Below are positions 52,731 through 60,911 of a stretch of 64,000 bases of DNA, in pieces. Position 1 is the first letter of the stretch, and each line of letters starts with the position of its first letter. A model generated the notes under the pieces. It did not search any database. It saw nothing but the letters and a program-made list of their open reading frames with translations, and was not told the origin of the DNA. The position numbers and the translations under genes were made by a program. Origin of the DNA: Alistipes timonensis (GTDB lineage Bacteria; Bacteroidota; Bacteroidia; Bacteroidales; Muribaculaceae); assembly GCA_023663385.1 (NCBI GenBank), contig JAMPHO010000001.1, positions 443,220-507,219 on the forward strand, written 5' to 3'.

Positions 52731-52829
52731 TTAAAAGTCGTATATTTGATATTAAAACTGTATATTTATAAGTTTTGCATCTTTATTTGAGGATTTTTAT
52801 TTGTGTTTGGCGATTTTTGTTTACCTTTG
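52731..52829 (+). promoter_or_regulatory. Promoter of the fibronectin-type surface protein gene, with upstream direct repeats
   Basis: TTTG (52800-52803) and TACCTTTG (52822-52829), 18 bases apart, a good Bacteroidetes promoter. Upstream is an imperfect direct repeat, TTAAAAgtcGTATATTT (52731-52747) and TTAAAActGTATATTT (52752-52767), period 20-21. The AT-rich leader runs ~60 bases to the ATG at 52897. Confidence 0.6.
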
Positions 52830-52896
52830 CGCCGAGTTACCGATTGTCAGAATCACAATAGTACCACAATCACTAATCAATTATATTTCTTCATCA

Positions 52897-55800
52897 ATGT
52901 GTAATTTTACTGCCAAAATTAACACGTTAGGCTTGGCGTTTTTGCTACTTGGAGGAGTAAGTTCCTCATATGCGAGCGATTACGCCACGTTTAACGCGGC
53001 GGTTTCGTATCCGCCTCAGTCGGTCGGAATCTACGAGTTCACAACCGAGTCCTACAACCCGACTCAGATAACCCGCAACGTGTTCGCCAGCGGTGGCGGC
53101 ATCGCCTACGACGGTTACTACTATGGTGTCCGCTTCGAGGTGATTTCGGGTATCCCGGGTGTGGCCCAGCAGAGCTTCAACCTCAAGACCTGGGCCGAGG
53201 AGGACAACTATTCCGGGACTATCGAAGATGTGGCCACGGCTATCGCCTATAATCCCGACCGCGACGAAACCTTCGGATGTTATTACAACGAGGACGGACA
53301 GTCGTTCCGTTTATGCTCCGTAAATGTGCCTTACTGGGGCAAGACCAAAATCGCCGACCTCCCCAAAGGGTGGGGCGCGTGCGCGTTCGACAGCGAGGGT
53401 GCTCTTTGGGCCATCGACGAGGACGGCGCCCTTTTCACCGTCAACACCAAAACCGGCGAGCTGACGCCCAAAGGTAACACCGGGCTCGCTACCGAGTGGA
53501 TCACCGGCGGTTTCTTCGACAAGATTTCCGGCAAGCTGATTTACAGCGTCAAGACCTCCACCGAGGCAGCACTCTACTCCGTGGACCTCGCCACCGCGAC
53601 CCCCACCAAGCTCTACGACTTTGCCAACGAGGAGCAGGTGGGCGGCTTCTATATACCCGAGGCCGAACCTGCCGCCGGGGTTCCCGCGGCTGTGTCGTCG
53701 GTGAACCTCAGCTTCTCCGGCACGAGTCTAACCGGCAAGGTGCAGTTCCAGATGCCGCGCTACAAGTACGACGGCACCCCCGGCGAAGGCCCCCTTACCT
53801 GGCACGTCTATGCCAATGGTCGGGAAATCGCCACGGGTGAAAGCTCGTTCGGGGCTTCCGGCTACCAGGCCGCCGAAGTGACCCTCACCGAGAGCGACAC
53901 CTACAGCTTCGCCGTGACTACATCCAACGCTGCCGGCGAGAGCCCCCGCAAACGCGCCTCGAAGAAATTCGTCGGGGTTGACACCCCGAAAGCCCCCTCG
54001 TCGGTAACTGTCAGCGGCTATGCCGACGGCAAGGTATCGCTCCGCTGGGGGTCAGTTTCCAGCGGCCTTAATGGTGGCACGATCGACCGCTCCAACCTGG
54101 TTTACCGCGTGACTCGCTACCCCGAGGGTGTAGTAGTAAGCCCCGCTGACCTCAAAACATATATGTTCGAGGATCCGCTCCCGATGCCGGAGAACCGCAC
54201 CGAGTATTACTATACCGTCGAGGCCGTGACCGGCGACCTGGTTTCGCCCGCGACTAAGTCGGCCAGCTTCCAGCTCGGGGCCATCGAGCCGCCGTTCACT
54301 ACCGGGTTCCCCAACAGCAGCGCCCTGTTTGGCTGGACGCAGGTCAACGGCAACTCGAAGACCTGGAGCGTCAGCAGCAACGCCGCATATGTGTCGACCA
54401 ATTCCAAGCCCGCCGACAACTGGCTCATACTTCCTCCGCTGAAAGTGAAGGAGGGGTGCTCCTACGAGGTCAGTGTCTCGGTAAAAGGCTACAGTGGCTC
54501 GTATACTGAAACTTTTGAGGTGATGGCCGGCGCTACCCCTACGGCTGAGGCGATGACCAACACTGTTATCCCCTCGACCGAGGTGCGGTCCGGGACCTAC
54601 GCACCCTTTAGCGGCGCCCTGCTCGCCGAGGCCGATGGTCAGTGCTATATGGGAATACACGCCACCTCCGCTTCTGGCGGTTACCTCTATGTTGAGAGCG
54701 TCACCATCCGCGAAGGGGTGTCAACCCTCTCGCCGGGCGCTGTCACCGACCTCGTGGCAGTGGCCGACCCCGCCGGAGCGCATTCCGCTACCATCAGCTT
54801 CACACTCCCGTCGGTCAACCTCGTGGGCGACCAGCTCGACGCGGTTACCTCAATCGAGCTTCTCCGCGATGGCGAGGTGGTGAAAACCGTCACTGAGGGT
54901 TTTGCCGTAGGGCAGCCTTTCAGCATCGTCGACGACACCGAGCCCGCTGGTGGCAGCCACTCATACTCGGTAGTATGCTATAACCGTCATGGCGCGGGAG
55001 GCTCCGCTTCGACCGAGGTCTATATCGGTTTCGCCGCTCCTCTGCAGCCCGCGTCGGTTAGTATGTCGGAAACTACTCCTGGCCATGTTGTCGCAACCTG
55101 GGAACCCGTAACCAAGGATGTCGATGGCCGCACGCTGGGCGAGAACGATGTCACCTACCGTGTGTCCAAATATATGAGCGGCGAGCAGATTTTCATCGCC
55201 GAGAATGTAAAGGGCACCACCTATGAATATGACGCTCTTGACGCCGACGGTGGTCAGAAGTTCGTGCAGACCCTCGTGGAGGCTGTCACCGAGGGTGGCG
55301 TGGCCAAGCCCAAGGCTTCGTCGATGACCGCCGTGGGGCAGGCTTACTCTACCCCCTGGAGCGAGTCGTTCGCCAACGGTGCGGTAACGTCGCTTATCGG
55401 TTACGAGGTAATGGAGGGCACCGACCGCTGGAGCCTCGTCAGCAAGCATGAGGACTTCGGCGTGTACCCCTTCGACGAGGATGGCGGCATGATGTTCTAC
55501 GAGGGTTACCTTCCGGCCAAGTGCGCCCTGCTCACCGGCAAAATCGACCTCGGCGACCTCGGCGCGCCCGCGTTCATCTTCTATGTCTACAACTTCAAGA
55601 CAACCAGTGACAACCTCAATCTCATCGACGTAGAGGTCAATGGCGGAAGCGGCTATCAGAAGCTCTACTCCTCGACCGTTGCCGAAACTGGCGCTGAAAA
55701 CCAGTGGAACAAGGTTGTGGTGCCTCTCGACGATTTCGCCGGACAGTCGGTGCAGATCCGCGTCGTGGCCACCACTAAGCAGTATGCCTTCCATTATATC

Positions 55801-57213
55801 GACGCACTGCAGGTAACCTCCTACGCCGACCACAACCTTTCGCTCCGCTCGCTCGACGCTCCCGTGTCGATGGACCGCAACACCCCCTTCGACATTACAG
55901 CCAACCTTACCAATATGGGGCAGAACCGCGCCCTTGGCTACAAGGTCAACCTCTATATCGACGACGAACTGATCGAATCGAAGGGTGGCGACGCCCTCGA
56001 CCCCGACGCTTCGACCGTCGTGAAGTTCAACCACTCCTTCGACATCTACTCGCCCGACGCTGTTACGGTAAAGGCCGAGGTAGTTTACGGTCCCGATATG
56101 GTCGAGGGTGACAATGCCAAGACCGCCTTTATTGAGGTTCGTAACAACTCGCTCCCGAAGGTGGCCGACCTCGCCGCCAACCACGCCGACGGCAAGGTTG
56201 AGCTGAGCTGGGGCGTGCCCGCCGGGCTCTCCTCGCAGGTTGCCGCCGAAACCCACAACTTCGATGATCCCGCGCTTTCGTGGAACACCTCGATACCCGG
56301 CTGGATTTTCTATGATGGCGACAAGGCCACCATCGGCGGTATCGGCAGCAAGACCCTCCCCGTGAGCGGACGCCAGTCGTTCTTCGTCATGGATAACACC
56401 TATGCCGCGATCCAGGGCTCGCAGTTCGCCGCCCACTCCGGCAACCAGTTCCTCTGCTCGATGTATGTGATGCAGGGTCAGAAGATGATACAGAGCGACG
56501 ACTGGGCCATCTCGCCCGAACTCACCGGCGACCCCCAGACCATCTCCCTCTGGGCTTCCAGCTTCAAGGCCGACCCCGACCAGACCCAGTATCTTGAAAC
56601 CTTCGAAATCCTGTATTCAACTACCGGCACCAATATCGAAGATTTCAAACTCATTGAGGAATTCAAGGCCATCCCCCCGATGTGGACCGAGTACACCGCC
56701 TATCTGCCCGAAGGCGCCAAGTACTTCGCCATCCGCTGCACCAGCTACGACCAGTATATGCTCTTCGTTGATGATGTCAAATTCCGCGCAAAGAACGGTC
56801 CGCTCGAATCAGTTGACATCACCGGCTACAACGTTTACCGCGACCGCGTGAAGCTGACCGCCGAGCCCGTGGCAGTCACGGCTTACACCGATGAGCCCGC
56901 CGATGGCAAATCGACCTACACCTATGCCGTGACAGCGGTTTATCCCGCCGGTGAATCGCACATTTCCAACGAGGTGGTTGTCGATATGAGCCAGTCGGGC
57001 CTCGACCCGGTTGAGGTAGGCGGCTTCGCCATCCGCGCTAACGACGGCGCTGTGGAGATTCTCGGCGCCGAAGGGAAGAGTGTGCTGGTAGCCGCGCTTG
57101 ACGGCACCACCGTTTACTCTGGCACAGGCGCCGCGGTAACCCGCGTGCCCGTTACCCCCGGCCTCTACCTCGTGACAGTCGCCGACACCACGGTCAAACT
57201 CCTGGTGAAATAA
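52897..57213 (+). CDS. Large T9SS-exported surface protein with fibronectin III and choice-of-anchor-J modules
   Basis: A 1438-residue protein. Signal peptide ~1-27 after MCNFTAKINTLG; propeller-like segment ~30-265 (TAIAYNPDRDETFGCYYNEDG, ALWAIDEDGALFTVNTKTG); fibronectin III-like units (~270-460, ~640-810); three cleaved-adhesin/choice-of-anchor-J modules (~465-640, ~818-990, ~1117-1305), each with the DNWLILPPL-like or DWAISPEL phrase; a CARDB-like unit (~990-1095); a last fibronectin-like unit; and a T9SS type A-like tail (~1370-1438, VEILGAEGKSVLVAALDGTTVYSG...PGLYLVTVADTTVKLLVK). Likely an adhesin or glycan-binding protein. The start at 52897 is chosen since an upstream in-frame ORF start would precede the promoter leader. 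Confidence 0.85.
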   Translation: MCNFTAKINTLGLAFLLLGGVSSSYASDYATFNAAVSYPPQSVGIYEFTTESYNPTQITRNVFASGGGIAYDGYYYGVRFEVISGIPGVAQQSFNLKTWAEEDNYSGTIEDVATAIAYNPDRDETFGCYYNEDGQSFRLCSVNVPYWGKTKIADLPKGWGACAFDSEGALWAIDEDGALFTVNTKTGELTPKGNTGLATEWITGGFFDKISGKLIYSVKTSTEAALYSVDLATATPTKLYDFANEEQVGGFYIPEAEPAAGVPAAVSSVNLSFSGTSLTGKVQFQMPRYKYDGTPGEGPLTWHVYANGREIATGESSFGASGYQAAEVTLTESDTYSFAVTTSNAAGESPRKRASKKFVGVDTPKAPSSVTVSGYADGKVSLRWGSVSSGLNGGTIDRSNLVYRVTRYPEGVVVSPADLKTYMFEDPLPMPENRTEYYYTVEAVTGDLVSPATKSASFQLGAIEPPFTTGFPNSSALFGWTQVNGNSKTWSVSSNAAYVSTNSKPADNWLILPPLKVKEGCSYEVSVSVKGYSGSYTETFEVMAGATPTAEAMTNTVIPSTEVRSGTYAPFSGALLAEADGQCYMGIHATSASGGYLYVESVTIREGVSTLSPGAVTDLVAVADPAGAHSATISFTLPSVNLVGDQLDAVTSIELLRDGEVVKTVTEGFAVGQPFSIVDDTEPAGGSHSYSVVCYNRHGAGGSASTEVYIGFAAPLQPASVSMSETTPGHVVATWEPVTKDVDGRTLGENDVTYRVSKYMSGEQIFIAENVKGTTYEYDALDADGGQKFVQTLVEAVTEGGVAKPKASSMTAVGQAYSTPWSESFANGAVTSLIGYEVMEGTDRWSLVSKHEDFGVYPFDEDGGMMFYEGYLPAKCALLTGKIDLGDLGAPAFIFYVYNFKTTSDNLNLIDVEVNGGSGYQKLYSSTVAETGAENQWNKVVVPLDDFAGQSVQIRVVATTKQYAFHYIDALQVTSYADHNLSLRSLDAPVSMDRNTPFDITANLTNMGQNRALGYKVNLYIDDELIESKGGDALDPDASTVVKFNHSFDIYSPDAVTVKAEVVYGPDMVEGDNAKTAFIEVRNNSLPKVADLAANHADGKVELSWGVPAGLSSQVAAETHNFDDPALSWNTSIPGWIFYDGDKATIGGIGSKTLPVSGRQSFFVMDNTYAAIQGSQFAAHSGNQFLCSMYVMQGQKMIQSDDWAISPELTGDPQTISLWASSFKADPDQTQYLETFEILYSTTGTNIEDFKLIEEFKAIPPMWTEYTAYLPEGAKYFAIRCTSYDQYMLFVDDVKFRAKNGPLESVDITGYNVYRDRVKLTAEPVAVTAYTDEPADGKSTYTYAVTAVYPAGESHISNEVVVDMSQSGLDPVEVGGFAIRANDGAVEILGAEGKSVLVAALDGTTVYSGTGAAVTRVPVTPGLYLVTVADTTVKLLVK

Positions 57214-57241
57214 CCGGGATTAACTCCACAAACAAACCCTC

Positions 57242-57280
57242 AGCAGGGGGAGCCGCGCCGCGGCTCCCCCTGCTCTTTCT
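57242..57280 (+). terminator. Strong hairpin terminator after the surface protein gene
   Basis: AGCAGGGGGAGCCGCG (57242-57257) against CGCGGCTCCCCCTGCT (57259-57274), followed by CTTTCT. The tip bases form the loop. Confidence 0.85.
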
Positions 57281-57307
57281 CGCCGCGGGCGGCCCATGCG
57301 CCTTAGG

Positions 57308-57339
57308 AAGCCGCTCGCTTACGCTCGCTCCACCCGACG
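57308..57339 (+). repeat. REP sequence 1 of the RAYT unit
   Basis: A 32-bp unit beginning AAGCCGCTCGCTTACGC and ending CCACCCGACG. It is the exact inverted copy of 57373-57404, 33 bases away; the two form a REPIN-like inverted pair. Contains an internal direct repeat CGCTCGCT-tA-CGCTCGCT. Confidence 0.85.
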
Positions 57340-57372
57340 CCCCTGATTTTCCCTTTATTTCCAGTGCTGTGC

Positions 57373-57404
57373 CGTCGGGTGGAGCGAGCGTAAGCGAGCG
57401 GCTT
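57373..57404 (-). repeat. REP sequence 2 of the RAYT unit (inverted)
   Basis: Reverse complement of REP 1. It ends one base before the RAYT stop codon (57406-57408). Confidence 0.85.
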
Positions 57405-57405
57405 C

Positions 57406-58392
57406 TTATCGGTTAAGGCGGAGCGATAAACGGGCGCTTTGTGCGGCGATAGACGAGGCCAGGTCGTTTAGTCTGTGGCACCGCGCCCTCGAAAGCCTGG
57501 GTTCGCGGGTGGTGTAGGCAGCGGGTGCGATTATGAGCAGGCGCCCTTCCGCGCAAAGGTCAAAGTCGCGCCCGGTGGGTTTGAATCGTTCGGGTAGTCC
57601 GTTGGTTGTAAGTTGTATAATATTGGCGCCCCGCTCGATAGCGTTTTGCCTGACAGCCTTTTCTGGGACGCTTATGAAAGGTGATACGAGAGCGCCCCCT
57701 GAGCGGATTGTTTCCTCCCACTCACGCTGACGCTCTTGAAGCTCTAATTGAGAATAGGAACGGCTGACTCTTACGGCTGAAATCATATGGCGGCGCAGAA
57801 GTAAGAAATTGCCGTAGAAGGCGTATGGCACGCCATCAATCGATATATTGCCGACTCGGCCGAAGTACTCTGGGTGTGTTTTCCTTATCAGATATCGCCG
57901 CGGGTTATCATCGATATATCGCCGGAAATTTTCCAGTTGCCCACGGCGATATACTATGCCGTCGTTGAATCCTTTTTGAAAGAGCCCGGTAGCCTCGATT
58001 TTTTGGCGAAGAGCGTCATCAGATGCCAATGCGGCCTTGAAGCAGTTCGCTTTAAGTGAGGCGATTATCTGACCGAGAGTTTTATCAGTTTTCTCTTTTA
58101 CGAAAACCAGCAGATGCACATGGTCTGGCATCACGCACGAGGTTATGACAGAAACAAATGGAAAGTGCGATTTCAGATTGTCTATCTCGGCATTTATTAT
58201 GGCACCGATTTCAGTAAGTTCACATCGGGCGGTCGCGACTTGTCCGGGTGTGGCGGCCACGACGCTTGAGAAAGGGGAAATGCCTCCTACGGCGTTGAAT
58301 GTCACGAGGTAGATACGGCGCCCTCTGTAGTCATTCCATCGGGCGCGGGCGAGTCGGTCTGGATTTTTGCGGCCAGTGTAAGGGGAGGCCAT
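57406..58392 (-). CDS. REP-associated tyrosine transposase (RAYT, Y1_Tnp type)
   Basis: A 328-residue protein. Y1 transposase domain (~20-190) with the metal-binding HUH motif in VMPDHVHLLVFVKEKTDKTLGQIIASLKANC, the preceding GRRIYLVTFN opening strand, and FQKGFNDGIVYRRGQLENFRRYIDDNPRRYLIRKTHPEYF containing the candidate catalytic Tyr. The C-terminal ~130 residues (SQLELQERQREWEETIRSGG, LTTNGLPERFKPTGRDFDLCAEGRLLIIAPA) look like a DprA/LOG-type Rossmann tail seen in some Bacteroidetes RAYTs; function unknown. It is flanked by three REPs, two downstream and one 41 bp upstream. Confidence 0.9.
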   Translation of the reverse strand: MASPYTGRKNPDRLARARWNDYRGRRIYLVTFNAVGGISPFSSVVAATPGQVATARCELTEIGAIINAEIDNLKSHFPFVSVITSCVMPDHVHLLVFVKEKTDKTLGQIIASLKANCFKAALASDDALRQKIEATGLFQKGFNDGIVYRRGQLENFRRYIDDNPRRYLIRKTHPEYFGRVGNISIDGVPYAFYGNFLLLRRHMISAVRVSRSYSQLELQERQREWEETIRSGGALVSPFISVPEKAVRQNAIERGANIIQLTTNGLPERFKPTGRDFDLCAEGRLLIIAPAAYTTREPRLSRARCHRLNDLASSIAAQSARLSLRLNR

Positions 58393-58432
58393 CAGTTGGG
58401 AATTATTGGTTTGGTTTTTGAGGAGATTGGAG

Positions 58433-58462
58433 GCCGCTCGCTTACGCTCGCTCCACCCGACG
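58433..58462 (+). repeat. REP sequence 3 of the RAYT unit
   Basis: Thirty bases (GCCGCTCGCTTACGC... ending CACCCGACG) identical to the core of REP 1 and in the same orientation, lying upstream of the RAYT start. Confidence 0.85.
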
Positions 58463-58497
58463 GCGGTGCCGGGGCCAATGTGATAGGTGCGAGGGGG

Positions 58498-59979
58498 TCA
58501 GGGGGTGGGGGATTCGCGGATGATGAGGAGGGAGTCGCCGGGTAGGAGGCGGCGCTTGCCGTTGGGCACGATGTAGCGGTCGCCGCGGCGGATCATCATC
58601 ACCAAGCTCCCCTCGGGGAGGGTGATTTGGCTGAGGGTGTTCCCCGAAGCGAGGTCCTGCTCGGTGAGCAGCAGGGTGTGGAGCGAGGTGGGGTGCTCGT
58701 CGGCGAGTTCAACGCCGAAGTCTTCCTCGGTGGGTGCCGTGTCCTCGATCAGGCGCAGTTTGCGGGCGGCGGCTATCACGGTGGTGCCCTGGATGAGGAG
58801 GGAGAGGAGGGTGACGAAGAACACGATGTTGAAAATCTGCGAGGCGCCGGGCACGTCGGCCACCACGGGGTACGTCGCGAAGATTATAGGCACGGCGCCG
58901 CGGAGCCCCACCCACGACACGAATGTTTTGGCCTTCAGGTTGATGCGGCGGAAGGGCGCGAGGCACAGGAACACACTCAGCGGGCGCCCTACCAATATCA
59001 TGAAAATACCGATAAGGAAGGAAACGGCGGCCACCGACAGCATCTCATGCGGATTTACCAGCAACCCGAGCATCAGGAACACCACGATTTGCGCGAGCCA
59101 GGTCATACCATCCATAAACTTCGCGATGCCGCGGTGATGGGGGAGGGGTGAGTTGCCGAGCACTATGCCGCATATGTATACGGCCAGGTAGCCGTTACCC
59201 CCTAAGGCGGCTGTCCCGGCGTATGTGAGGAACACTGAGCCGATTACGAGTATGGCGCTCATGGCCGTGGCTTGCCCGGCGTCCTCGGTGTTCCCTCCGA
59301 GGCGGCGGTAGAAGTTCACGAGCCAGCGGGCGGCGAACCCCATGGCCACGCCGGCCGCTCCGCCCACGCCAAATTGCAGGGCGAGCTGCCCGAGGAGCAT
59401 TCCGCCCGAGAGCGAGCTACCGAGCGTTATGGCCTCGATGAGGATTATGGTGAGCATATACGCCATAGGGTCGTTGGAGCCGCTTTCGAGCTCCAGCATC
59501 GGGCGTAGGTTCTGCCGTAGCCCTATTTTGTGGGTGCCGAGAATGCCGAACACCGACGCCGAGTCGGTCGACGACATTGTCGCGGCCAGCAGCAGCGATG
59601 GTATTAGGGCGAAGTGGATATTGGTCCAGGGCATCCCCGAGAGCCAGAATATGAAGAAGCCGATGAGCAGCGCCGTGAGGAGCACGCCGACGGTCGACAG
59701 CACCAGCCCTGGCGCGAGCACTGGCTTGATGGACGACAGGCGCGTCGACATACCGCCGGAAAAGAGGATGACGCACAGGGCTATCATGCCGATGAACTGG
59801 GCGGCGTGCATATTTCCGAACTGGATTCCGAGCCCGTCGGTGCCGAACCCCATGCCCACCAGGAGGAACACAAGCAGCAGCGGGAGCCCGGTGCGGTAAC
59901 TTGTCTTGCCGATGAGTACGCCGGCTATCAGGAGCAGTGCCCCGGTGATGAGTATATTTTCGTCAGTCAGTAAGTGCAT
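58498..59979 (-). CDS. nhaP2: Potassium/proton antiporter, CPA1 family with RCK-C domain
   Basis: A 493-residue antiporter of about 12-13 helices with a cytoplasmic TrkA-C/RCK-C regulatory domain. Seen: VGMGFGTDGLGIQFGN, LCVILFSGGMSTRL, the ion-binding TMSSTDSASVFGILG, the LELESGSNDPMAYMLT motif of the CvrA/NhaP2 group, and a tail (~410-493) with LTEQDLASGNTLSQITLPEGSLVMMIRRGDRYIVPNGKRRLLPGDSLLII. ATG 59979 is chosen; upstream in-frame sequence overlaps the divergent gene. TATCTTCG (59984-59991, minus) ends 4 bases before the ATG. Confidence 0.93.
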   Translation of the reverse strand: MHLLTDENILITGALLLIAGVLIGKTSYRTGLPLLLVFLLVGMGFGTDGLGIQFGNMHAAQFIGMIALCVILFSGGMSTRLSSIKPVLAPGLVLSTVGVLLTALLIGFFIFWLSGMPWTNIHFALIPSLLLAATMSSTDSASVFGILGTHKIGLRQNLRPMLELESGSNDPMAYMLTIILIEAITLGSSLSGGMLLGQLALQFGVGGAAGVAMGFAARWLVNFYRRLGGNTEDAGQATAMSAILVIGSVFLTYAGTAALGGNGYLAVYICGIVLGNSPLPHHRGIAKFMDGMTWLAQIVVFLMLGLLVNPHEMLSVAAVSFLIGIFMILVGRPLSVFLCLAPFRRINLKAKTFVSWVGLRGAVPIIFATYPVVADVPGASQIFNIVFFVTLLSLLIQGTTVIAAARKLRLIEDTAPTEEDFGVELADEHPTSLHTLLLTEQDLASGNTLSQITLPEGSLVMMIRRGDRYIVPNGKRRLLPGDSLLIIRESPTP

Positions 59980-59983
59980 AGCG

Positions 59984-59991
59984 CGAAGATA
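59984..59991 (-). promoter_or_regulatory. -7-like box abutting the antiporter start
   Basis: TATCTTCG on the minus strand, 4 bases before ATG 59979. Fits TAnnTTYG; would make a near-leaderless message. Confidence 0.4.
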
Positions 59992-60014
59992 GCGATATTT
60001 CGGGGAATAATACT

Positions 60015-60022
60015 TATCTTTG
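60015..60022 (+). promoter_or_regulatory. -7 box for the cupin pair
   Basis: TATCTTTG, full TAnnTTTG match, 30-39 bases before the candidate ATGs at 60053 and 60062. Confidence 0.5.
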
Positions 60023-60061
60023 CGTGACGCGAAAAACTTGACGCGAATAAATATGCCGCCC

Positions 60062-60466
60062 ATGGATAACACCATCCCCCACATAATAAACCTGCCGAAG
60101 CACCTCGACCGCAGGGGCAATCTATCCTTTATCGAGGAGTACAAGCAGATACCTTTCAAAATCGAGCGCGCCTACTGGATTTACGATGTCCCCGGGGGCG
60201 AGCACCGCGGAGGGCACGCCTACCGCGAGAACGAGGAGTTCATCGTGGCCCTTTCGGGTAGTTTCGACGTTGTGGTCGATGACGGCAGGGAGGAGCGCCG
60301 CTTCTCGCTCAACCGCTCCTACTACGGCCTTTATGTGCCCAAAGGGGTGTGGCGCGAGATGACCAACTTCTCGACCAACTCGCTCGCGCTCGTGCTGGCG
60401 TCGACCCCCTACACACCCGGCGACTATATCCGCGATTATGAAGAATTCAAATCTCTGGCCCGATGA
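60062..60466 (+). CDS. QdtA/FdtA-like sugar 3,4-ketoisomerase cupin (first of pair)
   Basis: A 134-residue cupin of the WxcM/QdtA/FdtA group, which isomerise TDP-4-keto-6-deoxyhexoses. Seen: HIINLPKHLDRRGNLSFIEEYKQIPFKIERAYWIYDVPGGEHRGGHAYRENEEFIVALSGSF, with metal/catalytic His in RGGHAY, and LNRSYYGLYVPKGVWREM. ATG 60062 gives the family N-terminus; ATG 60053 is an alternative. It overlaps the second cupin by 4 bp (ATGA). Confidence 0.87.
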   Translation: MDNTIPHIINLPKHLDRRGNLSFIEEYKQIPFKIERAYWIYDVPGGEHRGGHAYRENEEFIVALSGSFDVVVDDGREERRFSLNRSYYGLYVPKGVWREMTNFSTNSLALVLASTPYTPGDYIRDYEEFKSLAR

Positions 60467-60885
60467 AAGACGCACCCTCGGTATTTGACTGCTCGGTATT
60501 GGAGCTCCCCCGCATTGAGAACCGCGCGGGCAACATCACGCCCATCCACAGGTTCACCAACGTGCCGTTCGACATCAAACGGGTGTTTTACTCCTACGAC
60601 ATTCCCGGCGGCGAGGCCCGCGGGGCGCACGCCCACAAAACCTGCCACCAGCTCCTGGTGGCCGCCAGCGGCAGTTTCGAGGTGGTACTCAGCGACGGGG
60701 TGAACACCCGCACTGTGCTGCTCAACCGCCCCTTCTACGGGTTGCACATCCCTCCCGGCATATGGGCTGCGGAGCAGAGTTTCTCGTCGGGTTCCATATG
60801 CTTGGTGCTCGCCTCGGAGGGGTATTCCGAGGATGACTATATCCGCGATTACGAGGAGTTCGCCCGGCTGCGCAAGGGGGAATGA
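60463..60885 (+). CDS. QdtA/FdtA-like sugar 3,4-ketoisomerase cupin (second of pair)
   Basis: A 140-residue cupin: LPRIENRAGNITPIHRFTNVPFDIKRVFYSYDIPGGEARGAHAHKTCHQLLVAASGSFEVVL, with the fuller GAHAHKTCHQ motif of active family members, and LNRPFYGLHIPPGIW. It shares its fold and many residues with the first cupin, and the two are translationally coupled. No dTDP-glucose synthesis or aminotransferase genes are adjacent, so the sugar product is unknown. Confidence 0.87.
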   Translation: MKDAPSVFDCSVLELPRIENRAGNITPIHRFTNVPFDIKRVFYSYDIPGGEARGAHAHKTCHQLLVAASGSFEVVLSDGVNTRTVLLNRPFYGLHIPPGIWAAEQSFSSGSICLVLASEGYSEDDYIRDYEEFARLRKGE

Positions 60886-60911
60886 ATCGTTGCGAAGCCG
60901 ATTAAAATAAG

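Noticed and set aside
57308-58462. The three 30-mers as a CRISPR array
   Set aside because: Copies are in mixed orientation, with 33-bp and ~1-kb spacing and a transposase between them; no cas genes.
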